DNA of 58,408 bases from Hydrogenophaga flava NBRC 102514 (GCF_001571145.1 NZ_BCTF01000030.1:1-58408), one strand, 5' to 3'. Counted from the first letter of the stretch, positions 1 to 9,561 are shown. A program made the numbers and translations. The notes: generated by a model from the letters alone, not told the origin.

Positions 1-215
1 AACCGGGTTCCTCCCACACCGCGCTACGCCGATAACTCTTCCGGCAGCTTGCCTGCCGCTTGCAGCGTGTGGCGATGCGGTGACGCAGATTCCATGTCGG
101 CACGGACCATCAACGAGTCCACAACAGATGCCGGATATACGACTGCAGGTGCTTTACCCCAAGGTCCCCAATCGGTCAGTCCCTTGCTGTTGAGGGGGAG
201 TCCATATACGAAGGG
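1..215. other. Left edge, no recognised gene
   Basis: I recognise no gene in these bases. On the minus strand the reading frame of the neighbouring small ORF stays open after its TAA stop for about 63 more codons, to a TAG at 24-26. The codon use is not clearly that of a gene and I see no family motif. The plus strand is also open in one frame up to a TAG at 217-219. No tRNA, rRNA or transposase signature is visible. If the ORF at 216-542 is an integron cassette, its attC site should lie here, but no GTTRRRY core is found on the minus strand in this interval, so that site is absent, truncated or outside the window. Confidence 0.4.
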
Positions 216-625
216 TTAGGCGTCACTTCTCGGAGCGATGCGTGCTAGTTGCGGGGCGACTTGTTCAAGCGCGTGACAGCCAGTATTGCCCTTCCAGCTG
301 CTCAGAGCCCTGGCAATGACCGCTTCAACCTCACCGGATGCGACCAGTTCGGCGAAACGCATGACTGCAAACTCATCGGCGATGGACTCAGCGATCTGGA
401 CACCAGATGCGCTTGGCTTGCCCTGGTATTGCTCCATCTGAGGCCAGTGGTCCAAGCCCCTCTCCGACCAGATGTGCAGGTGCTCGCTGTCGGACCAGAT
501 GTATGTCGTGCCTCGGGTGTAGGCCACAGGTTTCTCCTCCATTGAGGCTCGCGATTGGTGGCGCTGAGCCTCGGTGTGTTCACTTCGTAGCGAGGCGATC
601 GAGTGGTACGAATGTGACGCCTAAC
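215..625 (-). mobile_element. Candidate integron gene cassette bounded by 12-bp inverted repeats
   Basis: GTTAGGCGTCAC at 215-226 and its exact reverse complement GTGACGCCTAAC at 614-625 bracket the ORF at 216-542. Read on the minus strand, the unit begins with GTTAGGC, which fits the cassette core GTTRRRY, and ends with GCCTAAC, which fits RYYYAAC and contains the ORF's stop codon. That is the usual arrangement of a one-gene integron cassette. No integrase gene is present in the window and a complete downstream attC is not visible, so this would be a lone or decayed cassette. A small element with terminal inverted repeats is the alternative reading. Confidence 0.4.
216..542 (-). CDS. Hypothetical protein, candidate cassette-borne ORF (108 aa)
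   Basis: A 108-residue soluble protein of unknown family. It starts MEEKPVAYTRG, has an aromatic segment near the N-terminus (YIWSDSEHLHIWSERGLDHW, residues about 14-33) and an Ala-rich helical C-terminal half, with no signal peptide or membrane segment. I do not recognise it and assign no function. Its TAA stop lies inside GCCTAAC (minus strand), the consensus left core of an integron attC site, and a perfect 12-bp inverted repeat flanks the gene. Base composition is more AT-rich than the catabolic genes further right. No clear ribosome binding site precedes the ATG, which is common in cassette ORFs. It could instead be an ordinary accessory gene. Confidence 0.55.
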   Translation of the reverse strand: MEEKPVAYTRGTTYIWSDSEHLHIWSERGLDHWPQMEQYQGKPSASGVQIAESIADEFAVMRFAELVASGEVEAVIARALSSWKGNTGCHALEQVAPQLARIAPRSDA

Positions 626-676
626 TTGTGATTTATCCCGCAAAACGGCGGATAACACTTGTGGTGATCGTTAAAC
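619..676 (-). other. attC-like recombination site (candidate)
   Basis: On the minus strand this 58-bp stretch starts GTTTAAC (fits RYYYAAC) and ends GTTAGGC (fits GTTRRRY), and the two cores can pair if G-T wobbles are allowed. The centre holds an imperfect hairpin, TTATCCGCC facing GCGGGATAA around a short loop. Fifty-eight bases is at the short end of known attC lengths. The inner L boxes do not pair convincingly, which lowers confidence. It would mark the junction from which the adjacent ORF was inserted. Confidence 0.3.
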
Positions 677-886
677 AAAGTCGCATACCGCCTCCGAAAA
701 TTGTTTGAAATCAACCAGTTGCTTCAAACTGACCAGTAGGCGAACAGGTATAGCAGATTCGACAAACCTGACCGGGTCCGCACCACACCTCAATAAGATC
801 GCGGGCCAGACCAGGAACCAATCACAGCAACTGGGATGGCCGCTATCCGACCCCACGGACAGATGGCCGCAACGGGTCGACGGCAG
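677..886. other. Intergenic stretch without recognised gene
   Basis: Between the candidate attC site and the end of the HlyD-family gene I find only short open frames with no family motif and unconvincing codon use. No transcription terminator with a T-run is evident downstream of the HlyD-family stop codon at 887-889. The composition is somewhat more AT-rich than the operon to the right. Confidence 0.4.
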
Positions 887-2119
887 TCAGGCAGGCCCCC
901 TCTCGCGTACCGGAGACCCATCCCCTATGCCGCTCCCCGGATAAAGGATCACCGCCTCCCCGGCCTTCAGCCCGTCCTTCACCCACGCACTCTCCGCGTT
1001 GCGATCGCTGAACGTCACCGCCCTCGCCCGGGCCTTGCCCGCTTCCACCACGAACACCTGCCAGCCTTCGCCCTGGCGCACCAGCGCGGCCGAGGGCACG
1101 AGCAGTGCGCCGTCCTGGGCCGACACGGTGATGCGCGCGTCCACGCGGAAGCCGTCGCCGAGTTTCTGCAGCGCATCGGCGTCGGCCTTGAGCGCGACGA
1201 CGACGTTGACGCGCTGTTCCTCGATGCCCAGGGCCGAGGTCTTGGTGAAGGCGGCGGGTTCGATGCGCGCCACCTGCCCGGCCAGCGGCGGCTGGCTGCG
1301 GCCGGTGCTCAGCTGCACCGGGGCGCCCACGGCGATGCGCGGGGCGTCGCCGGAGAGCACGTCGATCACGGCTTCCATGGCGCCGGTGTCACCGATCTCC
1401 AGCAGCGGCGCGCCGGCCTGCACGGGTTCGCTGCTGTCCTTGTGCAGCTTGATGACACGGCCGTTGACCGGGCTCTGGAGCGACCACAGGCCAGGAGTGC
1501 CGCCCTGCGCAGTGCCGGAAGGTTCGGCGCGGCCGAGTGCGGCGCGTGCTTCGCCGGCGGCGTGTTCAGCAGCCACCTGTTGTGCCTGCGCGGCCTTCAG
1601 GGCCTGGGCCGCGGCGTCGCGCGCCAGGCGGCTCTGGTCGAGCGCCGAAGGAGCGATGAACTTGTCCTTGGCCAGTTGCGCAGAACGCTCTGCTTCGAGC
1701 GTGGCCTGGGCCAGCGCGGCCTGGGCGCGCTGCACGTTGGCGCGGGCGGCGGCCACGGCGGCGTCGGCACTGCCCACGCGCTGCTGCAGCACGCTGCGGG
1801 TGCGCGCGTCGATCATGCCGGGCGCGTTGGGCGCGAGCACGGCGACCACGTCGCCGGCCTTCACCGCATCGCCCACCTTGAGCGTGGGCCGCTGCAACTG
1901 CGCGGCGGTGGGCGCGGTGACGAGGTAGCGCTGCTGCAGGCGCAGCTGGCCGTCTTCCTCGACCACCTGTTCGAAGCGGCCTTCGGCCACGGTGGCGGTT
2001 TCCACGTCCAGCGGGCGTGGGCGGTAGGAGGCCCAGATGATGGCGGCCAGGGCGGTCACGGCCAGTCCGCCGATGAGCCAGCGGCGTATTTTCGCCGCAC
2101 CGTTGTTCGACTTGTTCAT
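887..2119 (-). CDS. HlyD/MacA-family periplasmic adaptor of an ABC exporter (410 aa)
   Basis: Membrane-fusion (adaptor) protein that would link the inner-membrane ABC permease encoded just upstream to an outer-membrane channel. One N-terminal membrane anchor (residues about 13-30) is followed by a beta-barrel/lipoyl half (LRLQQRYLVTAPTAAQLQRP, ending near residue 77), a long Ala/Gln-rich coiled-coil hairpin (residues about 105-200) and the returning lipoyl and beta-barrel segments (LQSPVNGRVIKLHKDSSEPV). The ATG overlaps the permease stop codon as ATGA, so the three ABC genes form one operon (ATPase, permease, adaptor) read leftwards. No dedicated TolC-like outer-membrane factor is in the window. 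The substrate cannot be told from sequence. Confidence 0.85.
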   Translation of the reverse strand: MNKSNNGAAKIRRWLIGGLAVTALAAIIWASYRPRPLDVETATVAEGRFEQVVEEDGQLRLQQRYLVTAPTAAQLQRPTLKVGDAVKAGDVVAVLAPNAPGMIDARTRSVLQQRVGSADAAVAAARANVQRAQAALAQATLEAERSAQLAKDKFIAPSALDQSRLARDAAAQALKAAQAQQVAAEHAAGEARAALGRAEPSGTAQGGTPGLWSLQSPVNGRVIKLHKDSSEPVQAGAPLLEIGDTGAMEAVIDVLSGDAPRIAVGAPVQLSTGRSQPPLAGQVARIEPAAFTKTSALGIEEQRVNVVVALKADADALQKLGDGFRVDARITVSAQDGALLVPSAALVRQGEGWQVFVVEAGKARARAVTFSDRNAESAWVKDGLKAGEAVILYPGSGIGDGSPVRERGPA

Positions 2120-4485
2120 TCGCGTACCTTCAAGACAGAAACCAGATCCAGCCGGTCGATGTGGCGGCGCACCAGCAGGGCGCTGGCCACACCGGCGGCC
2201 AGCACGATGAGTGCGGCCGAGGCGTAGGTGGAGGGTTCGATGACCACCGGAAAATCAATCGCGTCGCTGGCCATGAGGGCCATCATGGCGCTGGCGAGGC
2301 CGTAACCGAGCGCAGCCCCCAGCGGCAGCGCCACCAGCAGCTCGGCCGCCAGCTCGGCCAGCAGCAGCACCGACACTTCGGCCCGCGTCATGCCCAGCAC
2401 GCGCAGGCTGGCCAGTTCCCACGCGCGTTCGGATAGCGAGATGCGCGCCGCGTTGTAGATGATGCCCACCGCCATGGCCACGGCGAACAGCGTGAGGATG
2501 CCGCTGAACACGCCCATGTTGCGTTCGGTGCGGTGGTTGAACTCGGTCATGGAGCTGGCCTTGTCGAACACCGAGTTGATGCCCGGCGCCGCCTTCACCG
2601 CGGCCCAAAAATCGGGCATGGCGGCCGGGTCCACCTGCAGCGCCGCGTCGGCCACGCCGTCGCCATCGCCGGCCAGGCGGTTGAGGGTGTCCAGGTTCAT
2701 GTAGAGCAGCTGGCCGAACATGGTGCGCGCGATGTCGACCACCTCCACCTCCACGCTGCGCCGGCTCCACAGGCGGAACTGCAGCGTGATGCGGTCGCCC
2801 ACCTGGGCGCCGAGCTCGCGTGCCAGCAGGCCCGAGAGCACCACGCCGTGCGCCGGCAGGGCCAGCGCGCCGCGGTCTTCATCCACCAGGCGCATCAGCT
2901 TGGCGTTGCCGCGCAGGGCCATCACCGCCGTGTCGTTGCTGCGCCCGCGCAGCGTCACCTTCACAGGTTCGGTTCGGTAGACCTCGGCGTCGATCACGCC
3001 GGGCAGGCGTTGCAGGTCGCGCACCACGGTCACGGGCACCGGGCGGTGGAAGTTGACCAGCACGTCGCCCTGCTGCACCTGGCGGAACTGCACGTCCACG
3101 ATATGGGCGATGGCGTCGAGCCAGAACGCACCCGAGATCTGCAGCGCCACGGCCAGCGCGATGCCGGTGACGGTGAAGGCGGCGCGCAGCGGACGGCGTT
3201 CGAGGTTGCGCACCACCATGCGCGCGCTGGTGGACAGGAAACGCCCCAGGCCCATGCGTTCGATCAGCGTGGCCGTGTAGACCGGCGGCGTGGGCGGTTG
3301 CATGGCCTGCGCCGGGCGCAGCCGCACCACGGCGTGGATGGCGGCCCAGGTGCCCGCCGCGGCGGCCAGCGCGGCGATGGTGGCGGAGCCGACCACCAGC
3401 GCCGCGTCGGTGGCGTAGGCCAGGCGGTTGAAGCGGAACACCTCGTCGTACAGGCTGAGCATGCCGCGGCCGATCAGCTGGCTCAGGCCCAGGCCCACCA
3501 CCACGCCCAGCCCGGCGATGACCAGCGCGAGCTGGATGTAGTGCCAGGCGATGGCGCCGTCGGTGTAGCCCAGGGCCTTGAGCGCGGCGATCTGGCTGCG
3601 CTGCGTGGCCACCTGGCGGCTGAGCACCACGTTGAGGATGAACATGGCCACGGCCAGGAAGATGGCCGGCAGCACCGTGCCCATGACCTTGAGCTGCGCC
3701 AGTTCGTCGCTGACGATCTTGGTGGACAGCTGCCGGTCGCGCCCCACCGCGCCGATGCTGCCGTAGGGTTCGAGCAGGCGGTCCAGCGGCGTGAGCACGG
3801 CGCGTTCGGGCACACCGGCGTCCAGCCGCAGCGCGGCCTGGTTGAAGGCGCCCTGCATGTCGAACAGCTCGGTCATGCGCGCGCCGTCGATCCACCAGAT
3901 GCCGAAGCCCGTTTCGTCCGGCGCCCCGCCCTGCGAGGCAAACACGTATTCGGGTGTGGCGGCCGTGCCCACCAGGTGGATGCGCTCGCGCCGGCCGTTG
4001 AGGATGGCGTGCACCACGTCGCCGGGCTTGAGCTGGCGCGCAGCGGCGAAGCGGTCGCTGACCAGGGCTTCGAGCTGGGCGCCGCGCTCGGGCCAGCGCC
4101 CCTGCTTGAGGCTGAGCGCGTTCAGGCCCTGGCGCCCGGCCTGCGCGGCCGATAGGTCCAGCCCGATGAAGCGGCCAGTGACGGGCTGCACCACCTCGGG
4201 CAGATCCACCTGGGCGTCGAACACCACGGCGAGCTTCACCTCCGCCACGCCAGGGATGGCGCGGATGCGCTCGCCCAGCGACACCGGCGCGCGCTTGACG
4301 CCGGCGAACAGGTCGGCCAGGCGGTTGTCGGCGTAGAAGGCGTCGCGCGAGGTCTTGAGCGAGTCGTGCACCGCGAACATGCCCACGAAGCCGGCCACGC
4401 CGATGGCCACCACCACCGCGATGGTGAGCACCTGCGCACGCAGGCGCCGCAGGTCGCGCCAGAGTTTCGTATGAAGGGTGCTCAT
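2116..4485 (-). CDS. FtsX/MacB-type ABC transporter permease (789 aa)
   Basis: Inner-membrane permease with duplicated FtsX-type halves. An N-terminal transmembrane helix (residues about 19-39) precedes a large periplasmic MacB-like core domain, then three helices near residues 260-390; a second copy of the plan follows, with a helix near 430-455, a periplasmic domain and C-terminal helices near 655-780. The length suits the 8-10 helix, two-domain members of the family rather than the short single-domain FtsX. It lies 10 bp after the ATPase gene and overlaps the adaptor gene by ATGA. Such permeases work by a mechanotransmission mechanism, moving lipoproteins, peptides or drugs; which applies here is unknown. 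Confidence 0.88.
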   Translation of the reverse strand: MSTLHTKLWRDLRRLRAQVLTIAVVVAIGVAGFVGMFAVHDSLKTSRDAFYADNRLADLFAGVKRAPVSLGERIRAIPGVAEVKLAVVFDAQVDLPEVVQPVTGRFIGLDLSAAQAGRQGLNALSLKQGRWPERGAQLEALVSDRFAAARQLKPGDVVHAILNGRRERIHLVGTAATPEYVFASQGGAPDETGFGIWWIDGARMTELFDMQGAFNQAALRLDAGVPERAVLTPLDRLLEPYGSIGAVGRDRQLSTKIVSDELAQLKVMGTVLPAIFLAVAMFILNVVLSRQVATQRSQIAALKALGYTDGAIAWHYIQLALVIAGLGVVVGLGLSQLIGRGMLSLYDEVFRFNRLAYATDAALVVGSATIAALAAAAGTWAAIHAVVRLRPAQAMQPPTPPVYTATLIERMGLGRFLSTSARMVVRNLERRPLRAAFTVTGIALAVALQISGAFWLDAIAHIVDVQFRQVQQGDVLVNFHRPVPVTVVRDLQRLPGVIDAEVYRTEPVKVTLRGRSNDTAVMALRGNAKLMRLVDEDRGALALPAHGVVLSGLLARELGAQVGDRITLQFRLWSRRSVEVEVVDIARTMFGQLLYMNLDTLNRLAGDGDGVADAALQVDPAAMPDFWAAVKAAPGINSVFDKASSMTEFNHRTERNMGVFSGILTLFAVAMAVGIIYNAARISLSERAWELASLRVLGMTRAEVSVLLLAELAAELLVALPLGAALGYGLASAMMALMASDAIDFPVVIEPSTYASAALIVLAAGVASALLVRRHIDRLDLVSVLKVRE

Positions 4486-4495
4486 CGTCCTGGAC

Positions 4496-5230
<735 letters not shown>

Positions 5231-5299
5231 GCGTCAATGTCCCACAAGCCGCATCTTGGCAGCCTGATCGGGATCAAGCCAGTGCGACACTGCCCGTCC

Positions 5300-5317
5300 A
5301 TACGCTTTCCTGACGCC
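5300..5317 (+). promoter_or_regulatory. Direct-repeat motif upstream of the KdpD-like gene
   Basis: TACGCTTTCCTGACGCC at 5301-5317 holds two ACGC half-sites 11 bp apart, about 20 bases before the kinase ATG. A closely similar sequence with the same spacing precedes kup. OmpR/KdpE-class response regulators bind direct repeats one helical turn apart, so this is a candidate autoregulatory site for the response regulator encoded at 6882-7583. Binding is inference. Confidence 0.4.
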
Positions 5318-5337
5318 GGTGGCGTTAGGCTCTCGCC

Positions 5338-6885
5338 ATGGACAGCCCAAGCACCACGCGCGTCGTTCCCGCCCTGCTGGCCTGGGCCCTGGCCTGGGCG
5401 GCCATGGCCTGGCTGGACGGGCGGCTGGAGCTGGCCAACCTGGCCATGCTGCTGGTGCTGGCCTCGGCCCTGTCGGCCCTCTGGCTGCCCGGCTGGGCCA
5501 GCATGAGCGCCAGCGCCCTGGCGGTGCTGGCCTTCAACTGGTTCTTCGTGCCGCCCAAGTTCACCTTCACCGTCGACCTGCACCAGAACGCACTGCTGCT
5601 GGCGGCCCTGCTGCTGGTGAACTGGATCATCGCGGGCCTGGTGATCCGCCAGCGACGCCTGGCCGAGACCGCGCAGACCCTGGCCGGCCGCGAGGCGCGG
5701 CTGCGCCAGTGGGGCGACACGCTGCGCGACGCCAGCGACCCGGCCGCCCACGCGGCGGCGCTGCGCGCGGCCCTGCAGGAGGCCACCGGGGGTGCGGTGG
5801 CGGTGTCGGTGCTGCGCGCGCTGGGCGGTCGGCCAGACGACAGCGCCACCCTGCAGGTGGGCGAACCGGACAGCGAACAGCGCGCCGGCCTGGCCCTGTG
5901 CGTGCGCAACGGTCGGCCCATGGGCGCGGGCAGCGGCCGCTACGACGAACTGCCCGACGCCTACCTGCCGCTGCGCGGCAAGGGCGTCACCCTGGGGGCG
6001 GCGCTGGTCGCCGGCCTGGCCCGGCACCCGCAGGGCCACGAGCTGCGTCCCCACCTGCAGGCGCTGTGCGACCAGATGGGCAGCGCCCTGCATCGCTCGC
6101 TGATGGCGGCGCAGGAGCAGCAGGCGCGCGAGCAGGCCCAGCTGCAGGCCACGCGCAACGCGCTGCTGGCCGCCATCTCGCACGACTACCGCACGCCGCT
6201 GGCCACCATCATGGGCGCGGCTTCGGCCCTGCAGGAACAGGGTGACCGCATGGACGGCGCGCAGCGCCAGCGCCTGGCCGCCGGCATCGTGGAAGAGAGC
6301 GAACGGCTGGCGCGACTCACCGACAACACCCTGCAGCTGGCGCGGCTGGACGCTCCCGCCGTGGCCCTGCGCTGCGACTGGGAGTCGACCGAAGAGATCG
6401 TGGGCGCGGTGCTGCGGCGCGCGCGCCGCCGGCCGGAAGGCGGGCGTGTGCGCGTCTGGGTCGAGCCGGGCCTGCCCCTGCTCTGGTGCGACGCGATGCT
6501 GGTGTCGCAGCTGCTGGACAACCTGCTGGACAACGCCCTGAAGTACAGCCCGGCCGAGTCGCCGGTGGAGCTGCACGCCACGCGCGACGGCGAGCACCTG
6601 GTGCTGGCCGTGAGCGACCGGGGACCAGGCATCGCGCCGGCCTGGCGCGAGAAGGTGTTCGAGGTGTTCCAGCGCGGCGACACGGGGCCGCAGCCTTCTT
6701 TGGCGGACGGCGGGCGCGGTGCCGGTGTGGGCCTGGCCGTGTGCCGCGCCATCGCCCGCGCGCACCAGGGCGAGTTGCTGCTGCGACCGCGCGCCGAAGG
6801 CGGTTGCCTCTTCGAATGCCGGCTGCCGCTGCGCGGCGACGGCCCGCCACCACCGGCCCCCGAGGCCAGGGAGTCCACCCCATGA
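5338..6885 (+). CDS. KdpD-like sensor histidine kinase lacking the N-terminal KdpD domains (515 aa)
   Basis: Membrane sensor kinase. The N-terminus goes straight into the four-helix DUF4118 membrane module of KdpD (residues about 8-105, including FNWFFVPPKFTFTVDLHQNA). A GAF-like region (about 120-255), HisKA with the phospho-acceptor His282 in AAISHDYRTPLATIMGAASA, and HATPase_c (N-box LLDNLLDNALKYSP, G-boxes DRGPGIAP and GVGLAVC) follow. Full-length KdpD is about 900 residues with N-terminal KdpD and USP domains that respond to K+ and c-di-AMP; those are missing here. The stop overlaps the response-regulator start as ATGA, giving a classic two-gene unit. The closest functional link is the kup gene downstream; no kdpFABC operon is visible. 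Confidence 0.88.
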   Translation: MDSPSTTRVVPALLAWALAWAAMAWLDGRLELANLAMLLVLASALSALWLPGWASMSASALAVLAFNWFFVPPKFTFTVDLHQNALLLAALLLVNWIIAGLVIRQRRLAETAQTLAGREARLRQWGDTLRDASDPAAHAAALRAALQEATGGAVAVSVLRALGGRPDDSATLQVGEPDSEQRAGLALCVRNGRPMGAGSGRYDELPDAYLPLRGKGVTLGAALVAGLARHPQGHELRPHLQALCDQMGSALHRSLMAAQEQQAREQAQLQATRNALLAAISHDYRTPLATIMGAASALQEQGDRMDGAQRQRLAAGIVEESERLARLTDNTLQLARLDAPAVALRCDWESTEEIVGAVLRRARRRPEGGRVRVWVEPGLPLLWCDAMLVSQLLDNLLDNALKYSPAESPVELHATRDGEHLVLAVSDRGPGIAPAWREKVFEVFQRGDTGPQPSLADGGRGAGVGLAVCRAIARAHQGELLLRPRAEGGCLFECRLPLRGDGPPPPAPEARESTP

Positions 6886-7583
6886 GCCACCGCGTGCTGC
6901 TGGTGGAGGACGACCGCGTGCTGCGCAGCTCGCTGCGCGAGGCCCTGTCCATCGAAGGCCACGACGTGCGCACCGCCGCCAGCCTGGCGGACGCGCGGGC
7001 GCAGCTGCAGCACGCGCCCCCCAGCGAGCCCATCGACCTGGTGCTGCTGGACCTGGGCCTGCCCGACGGCGACGGCCAGACCCTGCTGGCCGAGCTGCGG
7101 CGTGGCGGCGGCACGCCGGTGATCGTGATCTCGGCGCGCGAGGCCGAAGGCCAGAAGATCCGCTTGCTGGACGACGGGGCCGACGACTACCTGGTCAAGC
7201 CCTTCGGCATCGGCGAGCTGCTGGCGCGCATGCGCGTGGCCCTGCGCCGGCGCGGGCGCCACAGCGAACCGGCGCTGCTGCACTACCGCCACAGCCCGCT
7301 CGACGTGGACCTGAAGGCGCGCCGCGTGCGGCTGGCCGAGGCCGACGTGCACCTCACGCCGACCGAATACGCGCTGCTGGCCCGGCTGGTGCGACAAGCC
7401 GGCCAGGTGGTGACGCACCGCCAGCTGCTGGCCGATGTGTGGGGCGCCGAACACGTGGACCAGACGCACTACCTGCGCCTCTACATGGGCCAGCTGCGCG
7501 CCAAGCTGGAGGCCGACAGCGCCGACCCGCAACACCTGCTGACCGAACCGGGCGTGGGCTACCGCCTTGCGGAGCCGGACTGA
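6882..7583 (+). CDS. KdpE-like OmpR-family response regulator (233 aa)
   Basis: DNA-binding response regulator partner of the kinase just upstream, with which it shares an ATGA overlap. The receiver domain (residues 1-120) has the acidic pair ED at 10-11, the phospho-acceptor Asp57 in LVLLDLGLPDGDG and Lys106 in DDYLVKPFG. A winged-helix Trans_reg_C domain (about 135-230) ends GVGYRLAEPD, as in KdpE. The start is fixed by the coupling with the kinase stop codon. The likely target is the kup gene 67 bp downstream and possibly its own operon, since both carry similar 11-bp-spaced direct repeats. KdpE identity rests on overall resemblance and context. Confidence 0.88.
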   Translation: MSHRVLLVEDDRVLRSSLREALSIEGHDVRTAASLADARAQLQHAPPSEPIDLVLLDLGLPDGDGQTLLAELRRGGGTPVIVISAREAEGQKIRLLDDGADDYLVKPFGIGELLARMRVALRRRGRHSEPALLHYRHSPLDVDLKARRVRLAEADVHLTPTEYALLARLVRQAGQVVTHRQLLADVWGAEHVDQTHYLRLYMGQLRAKLEADSADPQHLLTEPGVGYRLAEPD

Positions 7584-7592
7584 CCGCACCCT

Positions 7593-7609
7593 TATGCGTT
7601 CCTGATGCG
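7593..7609 (+). promoter_or_regulatory. Direct-repeat motif upstream of kup
   Basis: TATGCGTTCCTGATGCG contains ATGCG twice, starts 11 bp apart, 41 bases before the kup ATG. It matches the motif at 5301-5317 at 13 of 17 positions. This fits a binding site for the KdpE-like regulator encoded immediately upstream, but no binding is shown. Confidence 0.4.
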
Positions 7610-7650
7610 CGGCGGCGCATCGTGAAGGCCTGTGTTTCCACGGAGCTTTC

Positions 7651-9561
7651 ATGCAGAACCCTGACACCGCCGCCACCGATGCGGCCCCCCGGACCGCCGG
7701 CCAGCAAGGCCTGGCCGCGCTCACTCTGGCCGCCATCGGCGTGGTCTATGGCGACATAGGCACCAGCCCGCTCTACACCGTCAAGGAAATCTTTGCACCG
7801 CACACCGGCGTGCCGCTGGACGCGCCGCACCTGATCGGCGCGGTCTCGACCATCTTCTGGGCGCTGATGCTGGTGGTCACGCTCAAGTACGTGATCCTGA
7901 TCCTGCGCGCCGACAACCACGGCGAAGGTGGCGGCCTGGCGCTGACCGCGCTCGCTGCCCGCGCGGTGGAGCAGCGCCCCGGCCTGCGCAGCGCCCTGCT
8001 GCTGCTGGGCGTGTTCGGCGCCACGCTGTTCTACGGCGACAGCCTGATCACACCCGCCATCTCGGTGCTCGGCGCCATGGAAGGGCTGGAGGTGCTGACC
8101 CCGGCACTCAAGCCGTATGTGGTGCCGGCCACCGTGGTCATCCTGATCGGCCTGTTCTTCATGCAGCGCTTCGGCACCGCGGTGGTGGGCCGCTTCTTCG
8201 GTCCCATCATCGTGTTGTGGTTCACCGTGCTGGGTGCCGTGGGCGCCTGGCACATCGCGCAGGAGCCGGCGATCCTCGCCGCGCTGAACCCGCTGCACGC
8301 CTGGGAGTTCCTGTCCGGCCGCGGCTGGCAGGTGTTCGCGGCGGTCGGTGCCATCGTGCTGGCGCTGACCGGCGCCGAAGCGCTGTACGCCGACATGGGG
8401 CACTTTGGCCGCAAGCCGATCCAGATCGCCTGGACCGGCCTGGTGCTGCCGGGCCTGGCGCTGAACTACCTGGGCCAGGGCGCGCTGCTGATGGGTGACC
8501 CCTCAGCCATCCAGAACCCCTTCTACCGCCAGTTCCCTGAAGCCTGGCTGCTGCCCGCGCTGGTGCTGGCCACGCTGGCGGCCATCATTGCCTCGCAGGC
8601 CGTCATCTCGGGTGCGTACTCGCTGACCAAGCAGGCCATCCAGCTGGGCTTCCTGCCGCGCATGCGGGTGCGCTACACGAGTGCGCGAGAGATGGGGCAG
8701 ATCTACATGCCCGGCGTCAACTGGGCACTGCTGGTGGGCGTGCTGGCGGTGGTGCTGTTCTTCCGCAGTTCGTCGGCCCTGGCCAGCGCCTACGGCATCG
8801 CGGTGACGCTGACCATGATGATCACCACCGTGCTGACCTACTTCGTGGTGCGCGAGGGCTGGCGCATGCCGGCGCCGGTGGCGATTGGTGCGACGGCGTT
8901 CTTCCTGGTCGTCGACGCGCTGCTGGTGGCCGGCTGCGCCATCAAGTTCCTCGATGGCGGCTGGTTCCCGCTCACGCTGGGCCTGGTGCTGTTCGTGCTG
9001 ATGAGCACCTGGCGGCGCGGACGTGAACTGCTGATGGACAGCATCCGCCGCGACGGCCTGGTGCTGCAGGACTTCATCGACCAGCTCGACCCGCGCAGCG
9101 TGAACCGCGCCGAACGCACCGCCGTGTACGCGGTGGCCGACCCCGACACCGTGCCGCAGGCCCTGCTGCACAACCTCAAGCACAACCAGGTGCTGCACGC
9201 GCGCAACGTCATCCTCACGGTGCGCTTCCACGACGTGCCCTGGGTACCGATGGAGCGCCGGGTGGACGTGCAGGCGCTGGACCACGGCTTCTGGCGGGTG
9301 CAGGTGAACTACGGCTTCATGAACACGCCCGACATCCCCAAGGCGCTGGAGCTGACCGCCTCGCACGGGCTGGCGGTGCCGCTGTTCGAGACCAGCTACT
9401 TCCTCAGCCGCGAGACCGTGGTGCCCACGCAGGGCAGCGGCATGGCGAACTGGCGCGAGAAGCTGTTCGCCACCATGAGCCAGAACGCTGGCGGCGTGGT
9501 GGAGTTTTTCCGCCTGCCGGGCAACGCGGTGGTGGAGCTGGGCACGCGGGTGCCGATCTGA
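7651..9561 (+). CDS. kup: Low-affinity potassium uptake transporter Kup (636 aa)
   Basis: Inner-membrane K+ importer of the KUP/HAK/KT family, thought to work as a K+/H+ symporter. The hallmark [14 protein letters not shown] is at about residues 31-44, followed by [13 protein letters not shown] and around twelve membrane helices to about residue 450. A cytoplasmic C-terminal domain of some 170 residues follows, matching the usual 620-640 residue length. The ATG is preceded by CGGAG. It directly follows the KdpDE-like two-component genes, which suggests that K+ limitation or osmotic stress sensed by that pair controls this importer rather than a Kdp ATPase. Confidence 0.93.
   Translation: MQNPDTAATDAAPRTAGQQGLAALTLAAIGVVYGDIGTSPLYTVKEIFAPHTGVPLDAPHLIGAVSTIFWALMLVVTLKYVILILRADNHGEGGGLALTALAARAVEQRPGLRSALLLLGVFGATLFYGDSLITPAISVLGAMEGLEVLTPALKPYVVPATVVILIGLFFMQRFGTAVVGRFFGPIIVLWFTVLGAVGAWHIAQEPAILAALNPLHAWEFLSGRGWQVFAAVGAIVLALTGAEALYADMGHFGRKPIQIAWTGLVLPGLALNYLGQGALLMGDPSAIQNPFYRQFPEAWLLPALVLATLAAIIASQAVISGAYSLTKQAIQLGFLPRMRVRYTSAREMGQIYMPGVNWALLVGVLAVVLFFRSSSALASAYGIAVTLTMMITTVLTYFVVREGWRMPAPVAIGATAFFLVVDALLVAGCAIKFLDGGWFPLTLGLVLFVLMSTWRRGRELLMDSIRRDGLVLQDFIDQLDPRSVNRAERTAVYAVADPDTVPQALLHNLKHNQVLHARNVILTVRFHDVPWVPMERRVDVQALDHGFWRVQVNYGFMNTPDIPKALELTASHGLAVPLFETSYFLSRETVVPTQGSGMANWREKLFATMSQNAGGVVEFFRLPGNAVVELGTRVPI

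Noticed and set aside
836..2227. Long plus-strand open frame (463 codons) opposite the HlyD-family gene
   Set aside because: It is the antisense of a clear gene in GC-rich DNA, His/Gly/Arg-rich with no family motif; the same kind of shadow occurs opposite most genes here.
5324..5330. GTTAGGC before the KdpD-like gene as another integron core
   Set aside because: A seven-base match alone is expected by chance; there is no partner core or hairpin and the flanking genes are core functions.
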